Shown here: positions 1 to 6,911 of the stretch, piece by piece
How the letters are laid out: each line of letters opens with the position of its first letter
How positions within the stretch are numbered: the stretch's first letter is position 1
Source of the DNA: UBA9676 sp036522155
Lineage (GTDB): Bacteria; Actinomycetota; Actinomycetes; Streptosporangiales; Streptosporangiaceae
NCBI GenBank assembly: GCA_036522155.1
Contig: DATDGI010000185.1
Location: forward strand, 1 to 26,613
Length of the DNA: 26,613 nucleotides
Direction of reading: 5' to 3'
The notes under the pieces: generated by a model
What the model was told of the DNA's origin: nothing
Database searches by the model: none
The model's input: the letters and a program-made list of their open reading frames with translations, nothing else
Made by a program: the position numbers and the translations under genes

Positions 1-2268
1 CCCGTCCGGCGCGGGCACATCCGGCGCCGCCGCGTACCGGTACAGCCCGCGCAGGATGTCCTGCTCCAGCGCCTCGGTGCCGCCGGGGTAGCCGTCCGGC
101 ATCGCGGGCTGGAGGTACGGCTCGTTGTAGACGGTCAGGTAGTAGAAGATGTCCTCGCCGTGCGGGTACTCCTCGGACGAGCCGTACATCCGGCGCAGCC
201 CGTCCCGGACGATGACGGCCAGTTCGTAGGCCCAGGCCGCGTCGTAGCTGACGCAGGCCGGGCTGACCGAGGCGAGCAGTACCGAGTGGCCGTCGTTGTG
301 CTGGAGGCCCTCCCCGGCCAGGGTGGTCCGGCCGGCCGTGGCGCCGAGCAGGAAGCCGCGGCCCAGCTGGTCGCCGAGCGCCCACATCTGGTCGCCGGTG
401 CGCTGCCAGCCGAACATCGAGTAGAACACGTACACCGGGATCATCGGCTGGCCGTGCGTCGCGTAGGCCGTGCCGGCCGCGATCACCGAGCCCATCGCGC
501 CGGCCTCGCTGATGCCCTCGTGCAGGATCTGGCCCTGCTCGGACTCCTTGTAGGACAGCAGCAGCGCCCGGTCGACGGCCTCGTAGGCCTGGCCGTGCGG
601 GGAGTAGATCTTCGCCGTCGGGAACAGCGAGTCCATGCCGAACGTGCGGGCCTCATCCGGGATCACCGGCACGAACCTGGCCCCGATCGACGGGTCCTTC
701 ATCAGGTCCTTGAGCAGCCGGACGAACGCCATGGTGGTGGCCACCGTCTGCTTGCCGGATCCGCGCTTGAGCTCGTCGTAGACCGAATCGGCCGGCAGCT
801 GCAGTGGCTTGGCGCGGACCACTCGCTTGGGCAGGTAGCCGCCGAGCGCGGCCCGGCGCTCACGCATGTAGGTGATCTCGTCGGAGTCCTCGCCCGGGTG
901 GTAGTAGGGCGGCAGGCCGTCCTCCAGCGCCTCGTCCGGGATCGGCAGGTACAGCCGGTCGCGGAAGGCCTTCAGCTCGGCCACGGTGAGCTTCTTCATC
1001 TGGTGGGTGGCGTTGCGCCCCTCGAAGTCCGGGCCCAGCGTCCAGCCCTTGATCGTGTGCGCGAGGATCACGGTCGGCTGGCCGAAATGCTCGGCGGCGG
1101 ACTTGAACGCCGCGTACACCTTGCGGTAGTCGTGCCCGCCGCGGGACAGGTTGCGGATCTGGTCGTCGGTGAGCTGGTCGGCCATGGCCCGCAGCCGCGG
1201 GTCGCCGCCGAAGAAGTTCTCCCTGGTGTAGGCGCCGGATTCCACCGCGTAGGTCTGGAACTGGCCGTCCGGGGTGGTGTTCATCTTGTTGACCAGCACG
1301 CCGTCCACGTCCTGGGCGAGCAGCGGATCCCAGTCCCGGCCCCAGATCACCTTGATCACGTTCCAGCCGGCGCCGCGGAAGACCGCCTCAAGCTCCTGGA
1401 TGATCTTGCCGTTGCCGCGGACCGGGCCGTCCAGCCGCTGCAGGTTGCAGTTGATGACGAAGGTCAGGTTGTCCAGCTCTTCCCGGGCGGCGACGCCGAT
1501 CGCGCCGAGGGCCTCGGGCTCGTCCATCTCGCCGTCGCCCAGGAACGCCCATACCCGGGACCGGCTGGTGTCGGCGATCTCGCGGGCCAGCAGGTACCGG
1601 TTGAACCTGGCCTGGTAGATGGCGTCGATGGCGCCCAGGCCCATGGACACGGTGGGGAACTCCCAGAACTCCGGCATCAGCCGGGGGTGCGGATAGGAGG
1701 GCAGGCCGCCGCCGGGGTGGGACAGCTCCTGCCGGAAGCCGTCAAGCTGCTGCTCGGTCAGCCGGCCCTCAAGGAAGGCGCGGGCGTAGATGCCCGGCGC
1801 CGCGTGGCCCTGGAAGAACACCTGGTCGCCGGACTCGCCGTGGTCCTTGCCGCGGAAGAAGTGGTTGAATCCGACCTCGTACAGGCTGGCCGCCGACGCA
1901 TAGGTGGCGATGTGGCCGCCGACGCCCAGCCCGGCCCGGTTGGCGCGGGAGACCATGACCGCGGCGTTCCACCGGATGTAGGCCCTGATCCGGCGCTCCA
2001 CATACTCGTCACCGGGGAACCAGGGCTCGCGCTCGGGCGGGATCGTGTTGATGTAGTCGGTGCTGCGCAGGCCGGGCACGCCGACCTGCTGCTCGCGGGC
2101 GCGTTCCAGCAGCCGCAGCATGACGTACCGGGCGCGGGCCCGGCCGCGGGTCTTGACCACGGTGTCGAACGAGTCGACCCACTCCCTGGTCTCGTCCGGG
2201 TCGATGTCAGGCAGCTGGGTGGGCAGCCCGTCGCTGATGATCGAGAAACGCTGGCGGCCAGCAGCCAC
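1..2268 (-). CDS. aceE: Pyruvate dehydrogenase E1 component, homodimeric type (3' end beyond the window)
   Basis: This is the thiamine-diphosphate-dependent E1 of the pyruvate dehydrogenase complex, which decarboxylates pyruvate and passes the acetyl group to the lipoyl domain of E2. The 756 visible residues read as AceE throughout. The N-terminal part has IPPEREPWFPGD and GLGVGGHIATYASAA. The ThDP/Mg motif GDGEMDEPE is at about residue 244, followed by NCNLQRLDGPVRGN. The second domain has IPDEARTFGMDSLFP and GRTTLAGEGLQHNDGHS. Family members are about 900-930 residues, so roughly 160 C-terminal residues lie off the left edge. The start is a GTG preceded by GGCGGGA; an in-frame TGA two codons upstream rules out a longer form. 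The gene is divergent from the DUF1918 gene. The identification is secure. Confidence 0.97.
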   Translation of the reverse strand, partial: MAAGRQRFSIISDGLPTQLPDIDPDETREWVDSFDTVVKTRGRARARYVMLRLLERAREQQVGVPGLRSTDYINTIPPEREPWFPGDEYVERRIRAYIRWNAAVMVSRANRAGLGVGGHIATYASAASLYEVGFNHFFRGKDHGESGDQVFFQGHAAPGIYARAFLEGRLTEQQLDGFRQELSHPGGGLPSYPHPRLMPEFWEFPTVSMGLGAIDAIYQARFNRYLLAREIADTSRSRVWAFLGDGEMDEPEALGAIGVAAREELDNLTFVINCNLQRLDGPVRGNGKIIQELEAVFRGAGWNVIKVIWGRDWDPLLAQDVDGVLVNKMNTTPDGQFQTYAVESGAYTRENFFGGDPRLRAMADQLTDDQIRNLSRGGHDYRKVYAAFKSAAEHFGQPTVILAHTIKGWTLGPDFEGRNATHQMKKLTVAELKAFRDRLYLPIPDEALEDGLPPYYHPGEDSDEITYMRERRAALGGYLPKRVVRAKPLQLPADSVYDELKRGSGKQTVATTMAFVRLLKDLMKDPSIGARFVPVIPDEARTFGMDSLFPTAKIYSPHGQAYEAVDRALLLSYKESEQGQILHEGISEAGAMGSVIAAGTAYATHGQPMIPVYVFYSMFGWQRTGDQMWALGDQLGRGFLLGATAGRTTLAGEGLQHNDGHSVLLASVSPACVSYDAAWAYELAVIVRDGLRRMYGSSEEYPHGEDIFYYLTVYNEPYLQPAMPDGYPGGTEALEQDILRGLYRYAAAPDVPAPDG

Positions 2269-2353
2269 GGGTCATCCCGCCTTCCGCGCGGATGGGCGGC
2301 GGGTCGCCGCCCACGGGGACGGGGGTGGCCGGTCGCCGCCCCCGCAGTTCAGG

Positions 2354-2370
2354 GGTTGTCCAGACCAATT
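2354..2370. promoter_or_regulatory. Candidate GntR-family operator upstream of aceE
   Basis: The sequence GGTTGTCCAGACCAATT lies about 90 bp upstream of the aceE start. On the aceE strand it contains TTGGTCTGGACAA, an imperfect dyad. It matches the TGGTCTAGACCA core bound by HutC/DasR-type GntR regulators at 10 of 12 positions, and its ATTGGT half resembles half of a PdhR-type site. It sits in the 268-bp gap between the divergent aceE and DUF1918 genes. The regulator is not in this window, so the assignment is inference. Confidence 0.3.
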
Positions 2371-2536
2371 CTGGTACCTGGGCTCCGGGCGCGCATCTCG
2401 GCGATGGCGCGCCGAATCTGGGCCTGGCCGAGGATGGCTCATCGGGCCAGGCTGGGTACACCCGAGAGTGCGCACGAGGTCACAACCCTCAGGCTATGTG
2501 AGGCGGCGGAGCCGTCAACGAAGAGAGGCAGGGGCT

Positions 2537-2806
2537 ATGCAGGCAGTGGTAGGAGACCGGCTCCACATTCGCGGGCACACTGTCGGCGACCCGGACCGGA
2601 TGGGGGAGATCGTCGAGGTGAAGGGCCAGGCGGGCGCTCCGCCCTACCTGGTCAGGTTCGACGACGGGCGGACCCTGCTGGTGTTCCCCGGACCCGATGC
2701 CGTGATCGAGGCCGGGAAGGGCAGAGGCAAGGGGCGCTCGCGCAGCGGCGGCGCCGGAGGCGCCGCCGCCAAGGCCGGGCCCGCGCGGAAGAAGGGCAGC
2801 CGGTAG
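2537..2806 (+). CDS. DUF1918 domain protein
   Basis: This 89-residue protein starts MQAVVGDRLHIRGHTVGDPDR and continues through GEIVEVKGQAGAPPYLVRFDDGRTLLVFPGPDA. This is the small SH3-like beta-barrel of the DUF1918 family, common in actinobacteria; no reaction is known. After the domain (about residues 1-57) comes a low-complexity tail rich in Gly, Lys, Arg and Ala, which could bind nucleic acid, but that is inference. The ATG follows GAGGCAGGGG at good spacing. It is the first gene on the plus strand of the core block and is divergent from aceE. Confidence 0.85.
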   Translation: MQAVVGDRLHIRGHTVGDPDRMGEIVEVKGQAGAPPYLVRFDDGRTLLVFPGPDAVIEAGKGRGKGRSRSGGAGGAAAKAGPARKKGSR

Positions 2807-2882
2807 CTGGCCGTGCCCGGGTCAGGCCGGCCAGGCAGGGCCCGGTTGCGGGAGCGGGGGGTCGTTGACACAGTCGTTTGGC

Positions 2883-3293
2883 ATGAAGAGTGAAGTTGTG
2901 GGGGTCCAGACCGGACGGCGCGAGGGTGTGCACGACATCACCCCGGCCTGTGCCGAGTTCACCGGGCGGGCGGCCGGCGGGGGAGACGGGCTGCTGCACG
3001 TGTTCGTTCCGCACGCCACGGCCGGGCTGGCGCTGATCGAGCTGGGCGCGGGCAGCGACGCCGACCTGCTCGCGGCCCTGGCGGAACTGCTGCCCGCCGA
3101 CGACCGGTGGCGGCACGCGCACGGGTCGCGCGGGCACGGGCGGTCGCACGTGCTGCCCGCCCTGGTCACTCCGTTCCTGGTGATCCCGGTGCTGGCCGGC
3201 CGGATGGCGCTGGGCACCTGGCAGTCGGTGGCCCTGGTCGACCTCAATGTGGACAATACGGACAGACAGGTCAGGCTTTCCTACCTCGGGTGA
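2883..3293 (+). CDS. YjbQ / UPF0047 family protein (secondary thiamine-phosphate synthase type)
   Basis: This is a single-domain UPF0047/YjbQ protein of 136 residues. Diagnostic stretches are FVPHATAGLALIELG, then HAHGSRGHGRSHVLPAL, then the C-terminal block RMALGTWQSVALVDLN. These carry the conserved His, Glu and GTWQ positions of the family. E. coli YjbQ has weak thiamine-phosphate synthase activity, so the name describes the family and does not prove the role. The ATG at 2883 fits the family N-terminus but has no close ribosome-binding site. An in-frame TTG at 2865, ten bases after GGAG, is an alternative start that adds six residues. A link to the neighbouring ThDP enzyme AceE is tempting but unproven. 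Confidence 0.85.
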   Translation: MKSEVVGVQTGRREGVHDITPACAEFTGRAAGGGDGLLHVFVPHATAGLALIELGAGSDADLLAALAELLPADDRWRHAHGSRGHGRSHVLPALVTPFLVIPVLAGRMALGTWQSVALVDLNVDNTDRQVRLSYLG

Positions 3294-3422
3294 ACTGCCC
3301 GGGAAACGGGAAGGTTCCGGACGACGGGGCGGATTTGATATCGGGGGCCGTGGGCACTTGCGCAGGGGGCCGACCCAGTGTGGACTGTGCGGCAAGCAGT
3401 GCCGGGATTTGAGGAGGAGTCA

Positions 3423-3851
3423 GTGAGCGCGACCGCGCGCCAGGCGCAAGATCAACAGGGCCTGGCCGAGCGACTTGGCATAAAGCCAGGTCAGGTGGTG
3501 CAGGAGATCGGTTACGACGACGATTGCGATGAGCAGTTGCGGGACGCGATCAGTCGGCAGAAGGACACCGAGCTTGTCGACGAGGACTACGACGACGTGG
3601 TCGACGTGGTCCTGCTGTGGTGGCGGGACGGGGACGGCGATCTGGTCGACGCCCTGGTAGACGCGCTCACACCGCTCGCCGACGGCGGGTACATCTGGCT
3701 GCTGACGCCGAAGGCGGGCCGGGACAACCACGTGGAGCCGAGCGAGATCGGCGAGGCGGCGCCCACCGCCGGGCTGTCCCAGACCTCCAGCCTGAGCGCG
3801 GGCCGGGACTGGCTCGGGACGCGGTTGGTGGCGCCCAAAGCCCGCCGCTGA
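3423..3851 (+). CDS. DUF3052 family protein
   Basis: This acidic 142-residue protein starts at GTG behind a strong GAGGAGG site. It matches the actinobacterial DUF3052 family: an N-terminal LAERLGIKPGQVVQEIGYDDDCDE block, an acidic centre around DEDYDDVVDVVLLWWRDGDGD, and a C-terminal GGYIWLLTPKAGRDNHVEPSEI block followed by AGLSQTSS. The function is unknown. The gene is repeatedly found between aceE and an AhpE-type peroxiredoxin in actinobacteria, and it lies 80 bp upstream of the peroxiredoxin here, so co-expression is likely. The family call is confident; no activity is claimed. Confidence 0.88.
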   Translation: MSATARQAQDQQGLAERLGIKPGQVVQEIGYDDDCDEQLRDAISRQKDTELVDEDYDDVVDVVLLWWRDGDGDLVDALVDALTPLADGGYIWLLTPKAGRDNHVEPSEIGEAAPTAGLSQTSSLSAGRDWLGTRLVAPKARR

Positions 3852-3931
3852 ACCTCCGGTCCAAGGGGAGCAGCGCCCGGTGGCAGACTGGGCGCATCAG
3901 TTCTGCGCATCTCCGGCGAAAGGACCAGCGC

Positions 3932-4393
3932 ATGGCGGTCGAGGTCGGCCAGGAGGCCCCCGATTTCGAGCTGAGGAACCAGCACGGTGAGCCCGTCCGG
4001 CTGTCAAGCTTCCGGGGCACCAAGAATGTGGTGCTCGTGTTCTACCCGCTGGCGTTCAGCGGCGTGTGCAGTACCGAGCTATTCGCGCTGCGCGACAACT
4101 TCCCCGAGGTGACGCGGGACGACACCGAGCTGCTGACGGTGTCCGTCGACTCCACGTTCGTGCTTCGCAAATGGTCGGACACAGAGGGGTTTCAATTCGG
4201 ACTCCTGTCGGATTTCTGGCCGCATGGTGGGGTAGCCAGCCTCTACGGTGTGTTCGACGCGGACCGGGGCGTTGCCTTGCGCGGCACCTTCGTGATCGAC
4301 AAGGCCGGCGTGGTCCGCTGGAAGGTTGTCAACCCCATCCCCGAGGCGCGTGACATCGCCGAGTACCAGAAGGCGCTCGCCGCTCTGGGCTAG
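3932..4393 (+). CDS. ahpE: AhpE-type one-Cys peroxiredoxin
   Basis: This 153-residue thioredoxin-fold peroxiredoxin would reduce hydroperoxides and peroxynitrite in the cytoplasm. The opening VGQEAPDFELRNQHGEPVRLS is typical of the AhpC/TSA family. The peroxidatic motif is FYPLAFSGVCSTEL with Cys46, matching the position of Cys45 in M. tuberculosis AhpE. The usual Thr two residues before the Cys is Ser here. There is no second conserved Cys near the C-terminus, which fits the one-Cys type; re-reduction would need an external thiol. The ATG follows GAAAGGA. The order aceE, DUF3052, ahpE supports the orthology. Confidence 0.93.
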   Translation: MAVEVGQEAPDFELRNQHGEPVRLSSFRGTKNVVLVFYPLAFSGVCSTELFALRDNFPEVTRDDTELLTVSVDSTFVLRKWSDTEGFQFGLLSDFWPHGGVASLYGVFDADRGVALRGTFVIDKAGVVRWKVVNPIPEARDIAEYQKALAALG

Positions 4394-4437
4394 GCGGGGC
4401 AGGGGCCGCGGGGGGAGCAGCGGAGGAGCAGGCCAGT

Positions 4438-4791
4438 ATGCCCTGCTATCGCTGTGGCACACGGCAGACCGACCCTGCCCGTGGGCACAGTCCGTGGCAG
4501 CGCGGCGTCCGGGGCGACCAGCAGGTGCTGGTGTGCCCGGGCTGCCAGGGCGCCCACGACTGGACGGACGACCTCGACCACTGCGGCCAGTGCGGCAGTG
4601 TCCGGCTGGTGCGCCGGCTGGGGGAGGTGGAGTGCCGCGAGTGCGGTCTTGTCGCCTCGTCGCCGGAGGTGGCCGTGGTGAATCTGGACAACGGGCAGGC
4701 GCCCGGGCTGTCCGAGGAGGTCGCCCTGGCGCTGGAGCGGGTGCTGGGACGGAGCGGCGTTCAGCACCCGGTGCAGGCGCCGCTGTCCTGA
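4438..4791 (+). CDS. Small zinc-ribbon protein with four CxxC pairs
   Basis: This 117-residue protein has an ATG behind GGAGGAG. It has four CxxC knuckles at residues 3-6, 33-36, 49-52 and 66-69, enough ligands for two zinc ribbons. The last two pairs, HCGQCGSVRLVRR and ECRECGLVASS, form a classical ribbon like those in TFIIB-type or transposase-associated proteins. The C-terminal 40 residues carry no recognisable motif. It begins 44 bp after ahpE and may be co-transcribed. The target is unknown; nucleic-acid or protein binding through zinc is the likely mode. Confidence 0.8.
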   Translation: MPCYRCGTRQTDPARGHSPWQRGVRGDQQVLVCPGCQGAHDWTDDLDHCGQCGSVRLVRRLGEVECRECGLVASSPEVAVVNLDNGQAPGLSEEVALALERVLGRSGVQHPVQAPLS

Positions 4792-4845
4792 GTTCAGGGT
4801 CCTCGGTACGCTGAGCCGGATCGGAGTCCCGCGGGGCGGGCGTGC

Positions 4846-4917
4846 GGGCGCATAGCTCAGTGGTAGAGCACTCGCCTTACAAGCGAGGGGTCACTGGTTC
4901 GAACCCAGTTGCGCCCA
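4846..4917 (+). tRNA. tRNA-Val (anticodon UAC)
   Basis: A full cloverleaf can be drawn. The 7-bp acceptor stem is GGGCGCA/TGCGCCC, the D arm contains GCTCAGTGGTAGAGC, and the anticodon stem CTCGC/GCGAG encloses the loop CTTACAA with anticodon TAC at 4878-4880. The T arm is CTGGTTCGAACCCAG and the discriminator is A4917. CCA is not encoded (the bases after the discriminator are CCC). The 3' part of this gene, from 4876 on, is repeated exactly at 11935-11978, so the tRNA is the integration target of the island that follows. Confidence 0.97.
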
Positions 4918-4942
4918 CCCAGGCCAGACCAATATTTGGAAT
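4876..4942 (+). repeat. attL: tRNA-Val 3' half, left boundary of the integrated island
   Basis: The 44 bp at 4876-4919 are identical to 11935-11978. They run from the anticodon loop through the T arm and acceptor stem to just past the discriminator. After a one-base gap the similarity continues for another 22 bp (AGGCCAGA, then TATTT and GAAT) with three mismatches. The intact tRNA is on this side, which is the usual arrangement when an element brings its own copy of the tRNA 3' end. Confidence 0.88.
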
Positions 4943-5514
4943 TCCTGTGCAAAGGTGTACAGCAGCAAAATACAGCAACCGCATGCAGTAATCGCGGCGC
5001 TGGCGCCCTGGTCCAAGTGATGACCCGCGTGGCTCAGGTCGTCCTGCCTGCAGGGATGGGCTTTCGCGATGCTCGGGTCAGGCCGGCCACCTGTAGCCGA
5101 TGCCGATGGTCACCACGGCCAGCGCCAGCAGTCGCCGACGATGGGTTCCGTCAGCAGGCGCGCATCCTGCACTCATGGCTGTTCCCCATCGCAGAGGTGA
5201 GGGTGAGCTCGTCAGCGGAGCGTGATGACGTTGGCGGTGATCAGGGCGATCGGTGGCCAGAAAGTGCGTTGGCAGGGCTCGCCCCGGGTCAGCATGAGAA
5301 TCTCGCCGGTCATGGCGATTGGCGAGCAGGTGCTCTCGGAGGTTGGGTGGCCGCCCGTGCGCGGAAGGCTAGGACTTACGCCGATTCCGGGCCTGGCTGC
5401 CGTTGGCTCGCTGGGCACCCAGCGAGCCCGGCTTCTGAGGGAGATGACCTGGCCGTGCGTGTTATAGCCCCGGGCTGCCTGCGGGGGGAAGGCAGCCGGC
5501 CGGGCGGCCGGCGG
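4918..5514. other. Non-coding left end of the island
   Basis: About 600 bp without a convincing gene; the open frames here lack ribosome-binding sites and family similarity. It holds a 13-bp-period repeat of TACAGCA at 4958-4964 and 4971-4977, just inside attL, which could be integrase arm-type sites. Closer to the Xre gene it holds strong hairpins at 5405-5428 and 5473-5497. A decayed integrase would be expected here, but no recombinase signature can be recognised. Confidence 0.5.
5405..5428 (-). terminator. Strong hairpin downstream of the Xre gene
   Basis: GGCTCGCTGGG and CCCAGCGAGCC form a perfect 11-bp inverted repeat with only two bases between the arms. It lies about 87 bp past the stop of the minus-strand Xre gene. 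A second hairpin, GGCTGCCT/AGGCAGCC with a 9-base loop (5473-5497), lies between the two. Neither is followed by a T-run, as is usual for GC-rich actinobacterial terminators. Confidence 0.5.
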
Positions 5515-5913
5515 TCAAGCGCGCCGCCGGGCCTGCTCGTCTGTGCCGTCGTTGCCCTGCCGCCAGTTCCGGGCGAGGGCGACGAGGCCGCGAACCACGT
5601 CGGGGGGCAGCCCCGGAGTGCTGGCGATGTGCCACAGCGTCGGGTCTTCATACTCGGCATGCCCGAGGCTCGGCGACCCCACGGTAGGCTCCCCGCCAGC
5701 CAGTATCCGCCGGCACGAGCCCGGGGCCCAGTCGAGCCGGTTCTCGACCATACCGAGGGTGCTGGGGGAAACCCGCTGGCCGTTCTCGAGCTTTCCCAGC
5801 GTCCGCTCGGTCACCCCGGTCGCCTCGGCAAATGCCCGCCTGTCCCGCATGCCTAGCTCGACCCGACGTGCGACGACGTAATCGGCGAGCCGCCGCCAGT
5901 CCTCACCGGCCAT
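5515..5913 (-). CDS. Xre-type helix-turn-helix regulator
   Basis: This 132-residue protein starts MAGEDWRRLADYVVARRVELGMRDR. The helix-turn-helix is RAFAEATGVTERTLGKLENGQRVSPSTL (about residues 25-53), followed by ENRLDWAPGSCRRILAGGEPT. This is the layout of actinobacterial Xre regulators that often accompany mobile elements. The C-terminal 60 residues show no domain. The ATG at 5913 follows GGAAGGA at 7-8 bases. An open frame reaches 6021, but the extra sequence is a near-copy of the start region. Nearby direct repeats suggest autoregulation. It is divergent from the sigma-like gene across an AT-rich gap. Confidence 0.82.
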   Translation of the reverse strand: MAGEDWRRLADYVVARRVELGMRDRRAFAEATGVTERTLGKLENGQRVSPSTLGMVENRLDWAPGSCRRILAGGEPTVGSPSLGHAEYEDPTLWHIASTPGLPPDVVRGLVALARNWRQGNDGTDEQARRRA

Positions 5914-5969
5914 GTGACCGTCCTTCCCGCGAGCCGGTGCTAGTCCCGCCACCGGCCACGTGACCATCC
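5904..5969. repeat. 46-bp-period direct repeat over the Xre start (possible operators)
   Basis: CACCGGCCATGTGACCGTCC (5904-5923) and CACCGGCCACGTGACCATCC (5950-5969) agree at 18 of 20 bases. Each has a near-palindromic GGCCAYGTGACC centre. The first covers the Xre start codon and its upstream bases; the second lies 46 bp upstream. They could be paired operators for the Xre protein, or a small duplication of the gene start. Confidence 0.45.
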
Positions 5970-6029
5970 TTACCCGAAGAAGACAGAAGAGTCTAGCCCT
6001 CCTGCGGGGAGCTAACGACAAGGAACTGC

Positions 6030-6139
6030 ACCTCTCTTCTTAGTTCATCTTAATTCATGCTCTTTACTTCCTATCTGTGCTCGCCTAGAGTGCCTAGATC
6101 AGGAAAAATAGCTTCTTGTTTGTTCCTAGAGGTACCTGG
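6030..6139. promoter_or_regulatory. AT-rich divergent promoter region
   Basis: This stretch is far more AT-rich than its surroundings (CTTCTTAGTTCATCTTAATT, AGGAAAAATAGCTTCTTG). It separates the divergent Xre and sigma-like genes, so promoters for both probably lie here. I cannot fix -35/-10 pairs with confidence. Confidence 0.4.
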
Positions 6140-6808
6140 ATGTGGGCCAGCTGCCGGGGGATCCAACGGGGTCAGGACTGTCACCCAAGCCTGGAGTCTG
6201 GATGGGCAGCACCGGTGACCCGAAGCGGTGAGCCCAGCCCGGCGCCCTGCGGGCCGGTGGCGTCCTTGCGCAGGCGAGGAGGGGAGCGCAAGGGCGCTCC
6301 GGCCACGCAGCGGGACATCTGGCCGGCTCTGTCCGATTTGTACCAGGCGCAGTACCGGTCACTGTTCCGGCTGGCGGTGTTGCTGACGGGTGACGCCGAC
6401 GCCGCGGAGGCGGTGGTGCTGGACTCCTTTGCCGCGTTGTACCGCCTGCGGAAGCGCCCGCAGACGGAGGACGACGCCTTGCCGCACCTGCGGCGACTGC
6501 TGGTGGCCCGGTCACGGCTGGCGCGGCATCACCATCTCTGGGACGGCAGCAGGCGGCCCCCGGCGGGGGCGGGGCTGCCTGGCTGCACCGGCACTCCGCA
6601 CGGGGTACCGCGGCCCGAAGGCTCGGCCGTGACCCTGGCTCTGCGCAGGCTGCCAACCAGCCAGCGGGAAGCGATCGTGCTCACTTCCTACCTGAACCTC
6701 AGCCCCGACCAGGCCGCCGCGGCCATGCGGGTGAGCCTGGCCACGCTGCGACGCCGCCTGGCCGAGGCCAGGTCAGCGCTACGGGCCGTGCTGCTTTCAA
6801 ACCCCTGA
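6140..6808 (+). CDS. Sigma-70 family (ECF/SigE-like) factor
   Basis: This 222-residue protein has region 2 as LSDLYQAQYRSLFRLAVLLTGDADAAEAVVLDSFAALYRL, and region 4 as VTLALRRLPTSQREAIVLTSYLNLSPDQAAAAMRVSLATLRRRLAEARSAL with a recognisable helix-turn-helix. This matches short actinobacterial SigE-family factors. Region 2 is divergent, so promoter-melting ability is uncertain. The N-terminal 60 residues are unrelated and low-complexity. The ATG at 6140 has AGAGG at good spacing, but a later GTG start is possible. It converges on the kinase gene. In related genomes, as I recall, such a factor often neighbours a protein with this kinase's extracellular domain, so the two may form one signalling unit. 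Confidence 0.75.
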   Translation: MWASCRGIQRGQDCHPSLESGWAAPVTRSGEPSPAPCGPVASLRRRGGERKGAPATQRDIWPALSDLYQAQYRSLFRLAVLLTGDADAAEAVVLDSFAALYRLRKRPQTEDDALPHLRRLLVARSRLARHHHLWDGSRRPPAGAGLPGCTGTPHGVPRPEGSAVTLALRRLPTSQREAIVLTSYLNLSPDQAAAAMRVSLATLRRRLAEARSALRAVLLSNP

Positions 6809-6824
6809 GTACCAGCCGTACCGC

Positions 6825-6845
6825 GACCGGCAGCATTCGCCGGTC
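6825..6845. terminator. Hairpin between convergent sigma-like and kinase genes
   Basis: GACCGGC and GCCGGTC form a perfect 7-bp stem with a 7-base loop, 16 bp after the sigma-like stop and 66 bp past the kinase stop. It is placed to end transcripts from either side. Confidence 0.45.
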
Positions 6846-6911
6846 AGCCAGGCGGGCCGCGGATCCGCTGTCCCTGCCCGGCCATCAGCCAGCACCAGCC
6901 CCGGATCTCGG

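Noticed and set aside
160..2868. A 902-codon open frame on the plus strand
   Set aside because: It is antisense to aceE, whose translation matches the family end to end. The plus-strand frame is repetitive Arg/Gly/Val sequence typical of GC-rich shadow frames.
2865..2870. TTGACA as a -35 box
   Set aside because: No -10-like hexamer lies 16-18 bp downstream, and the YjbQ coding sequence begins there.
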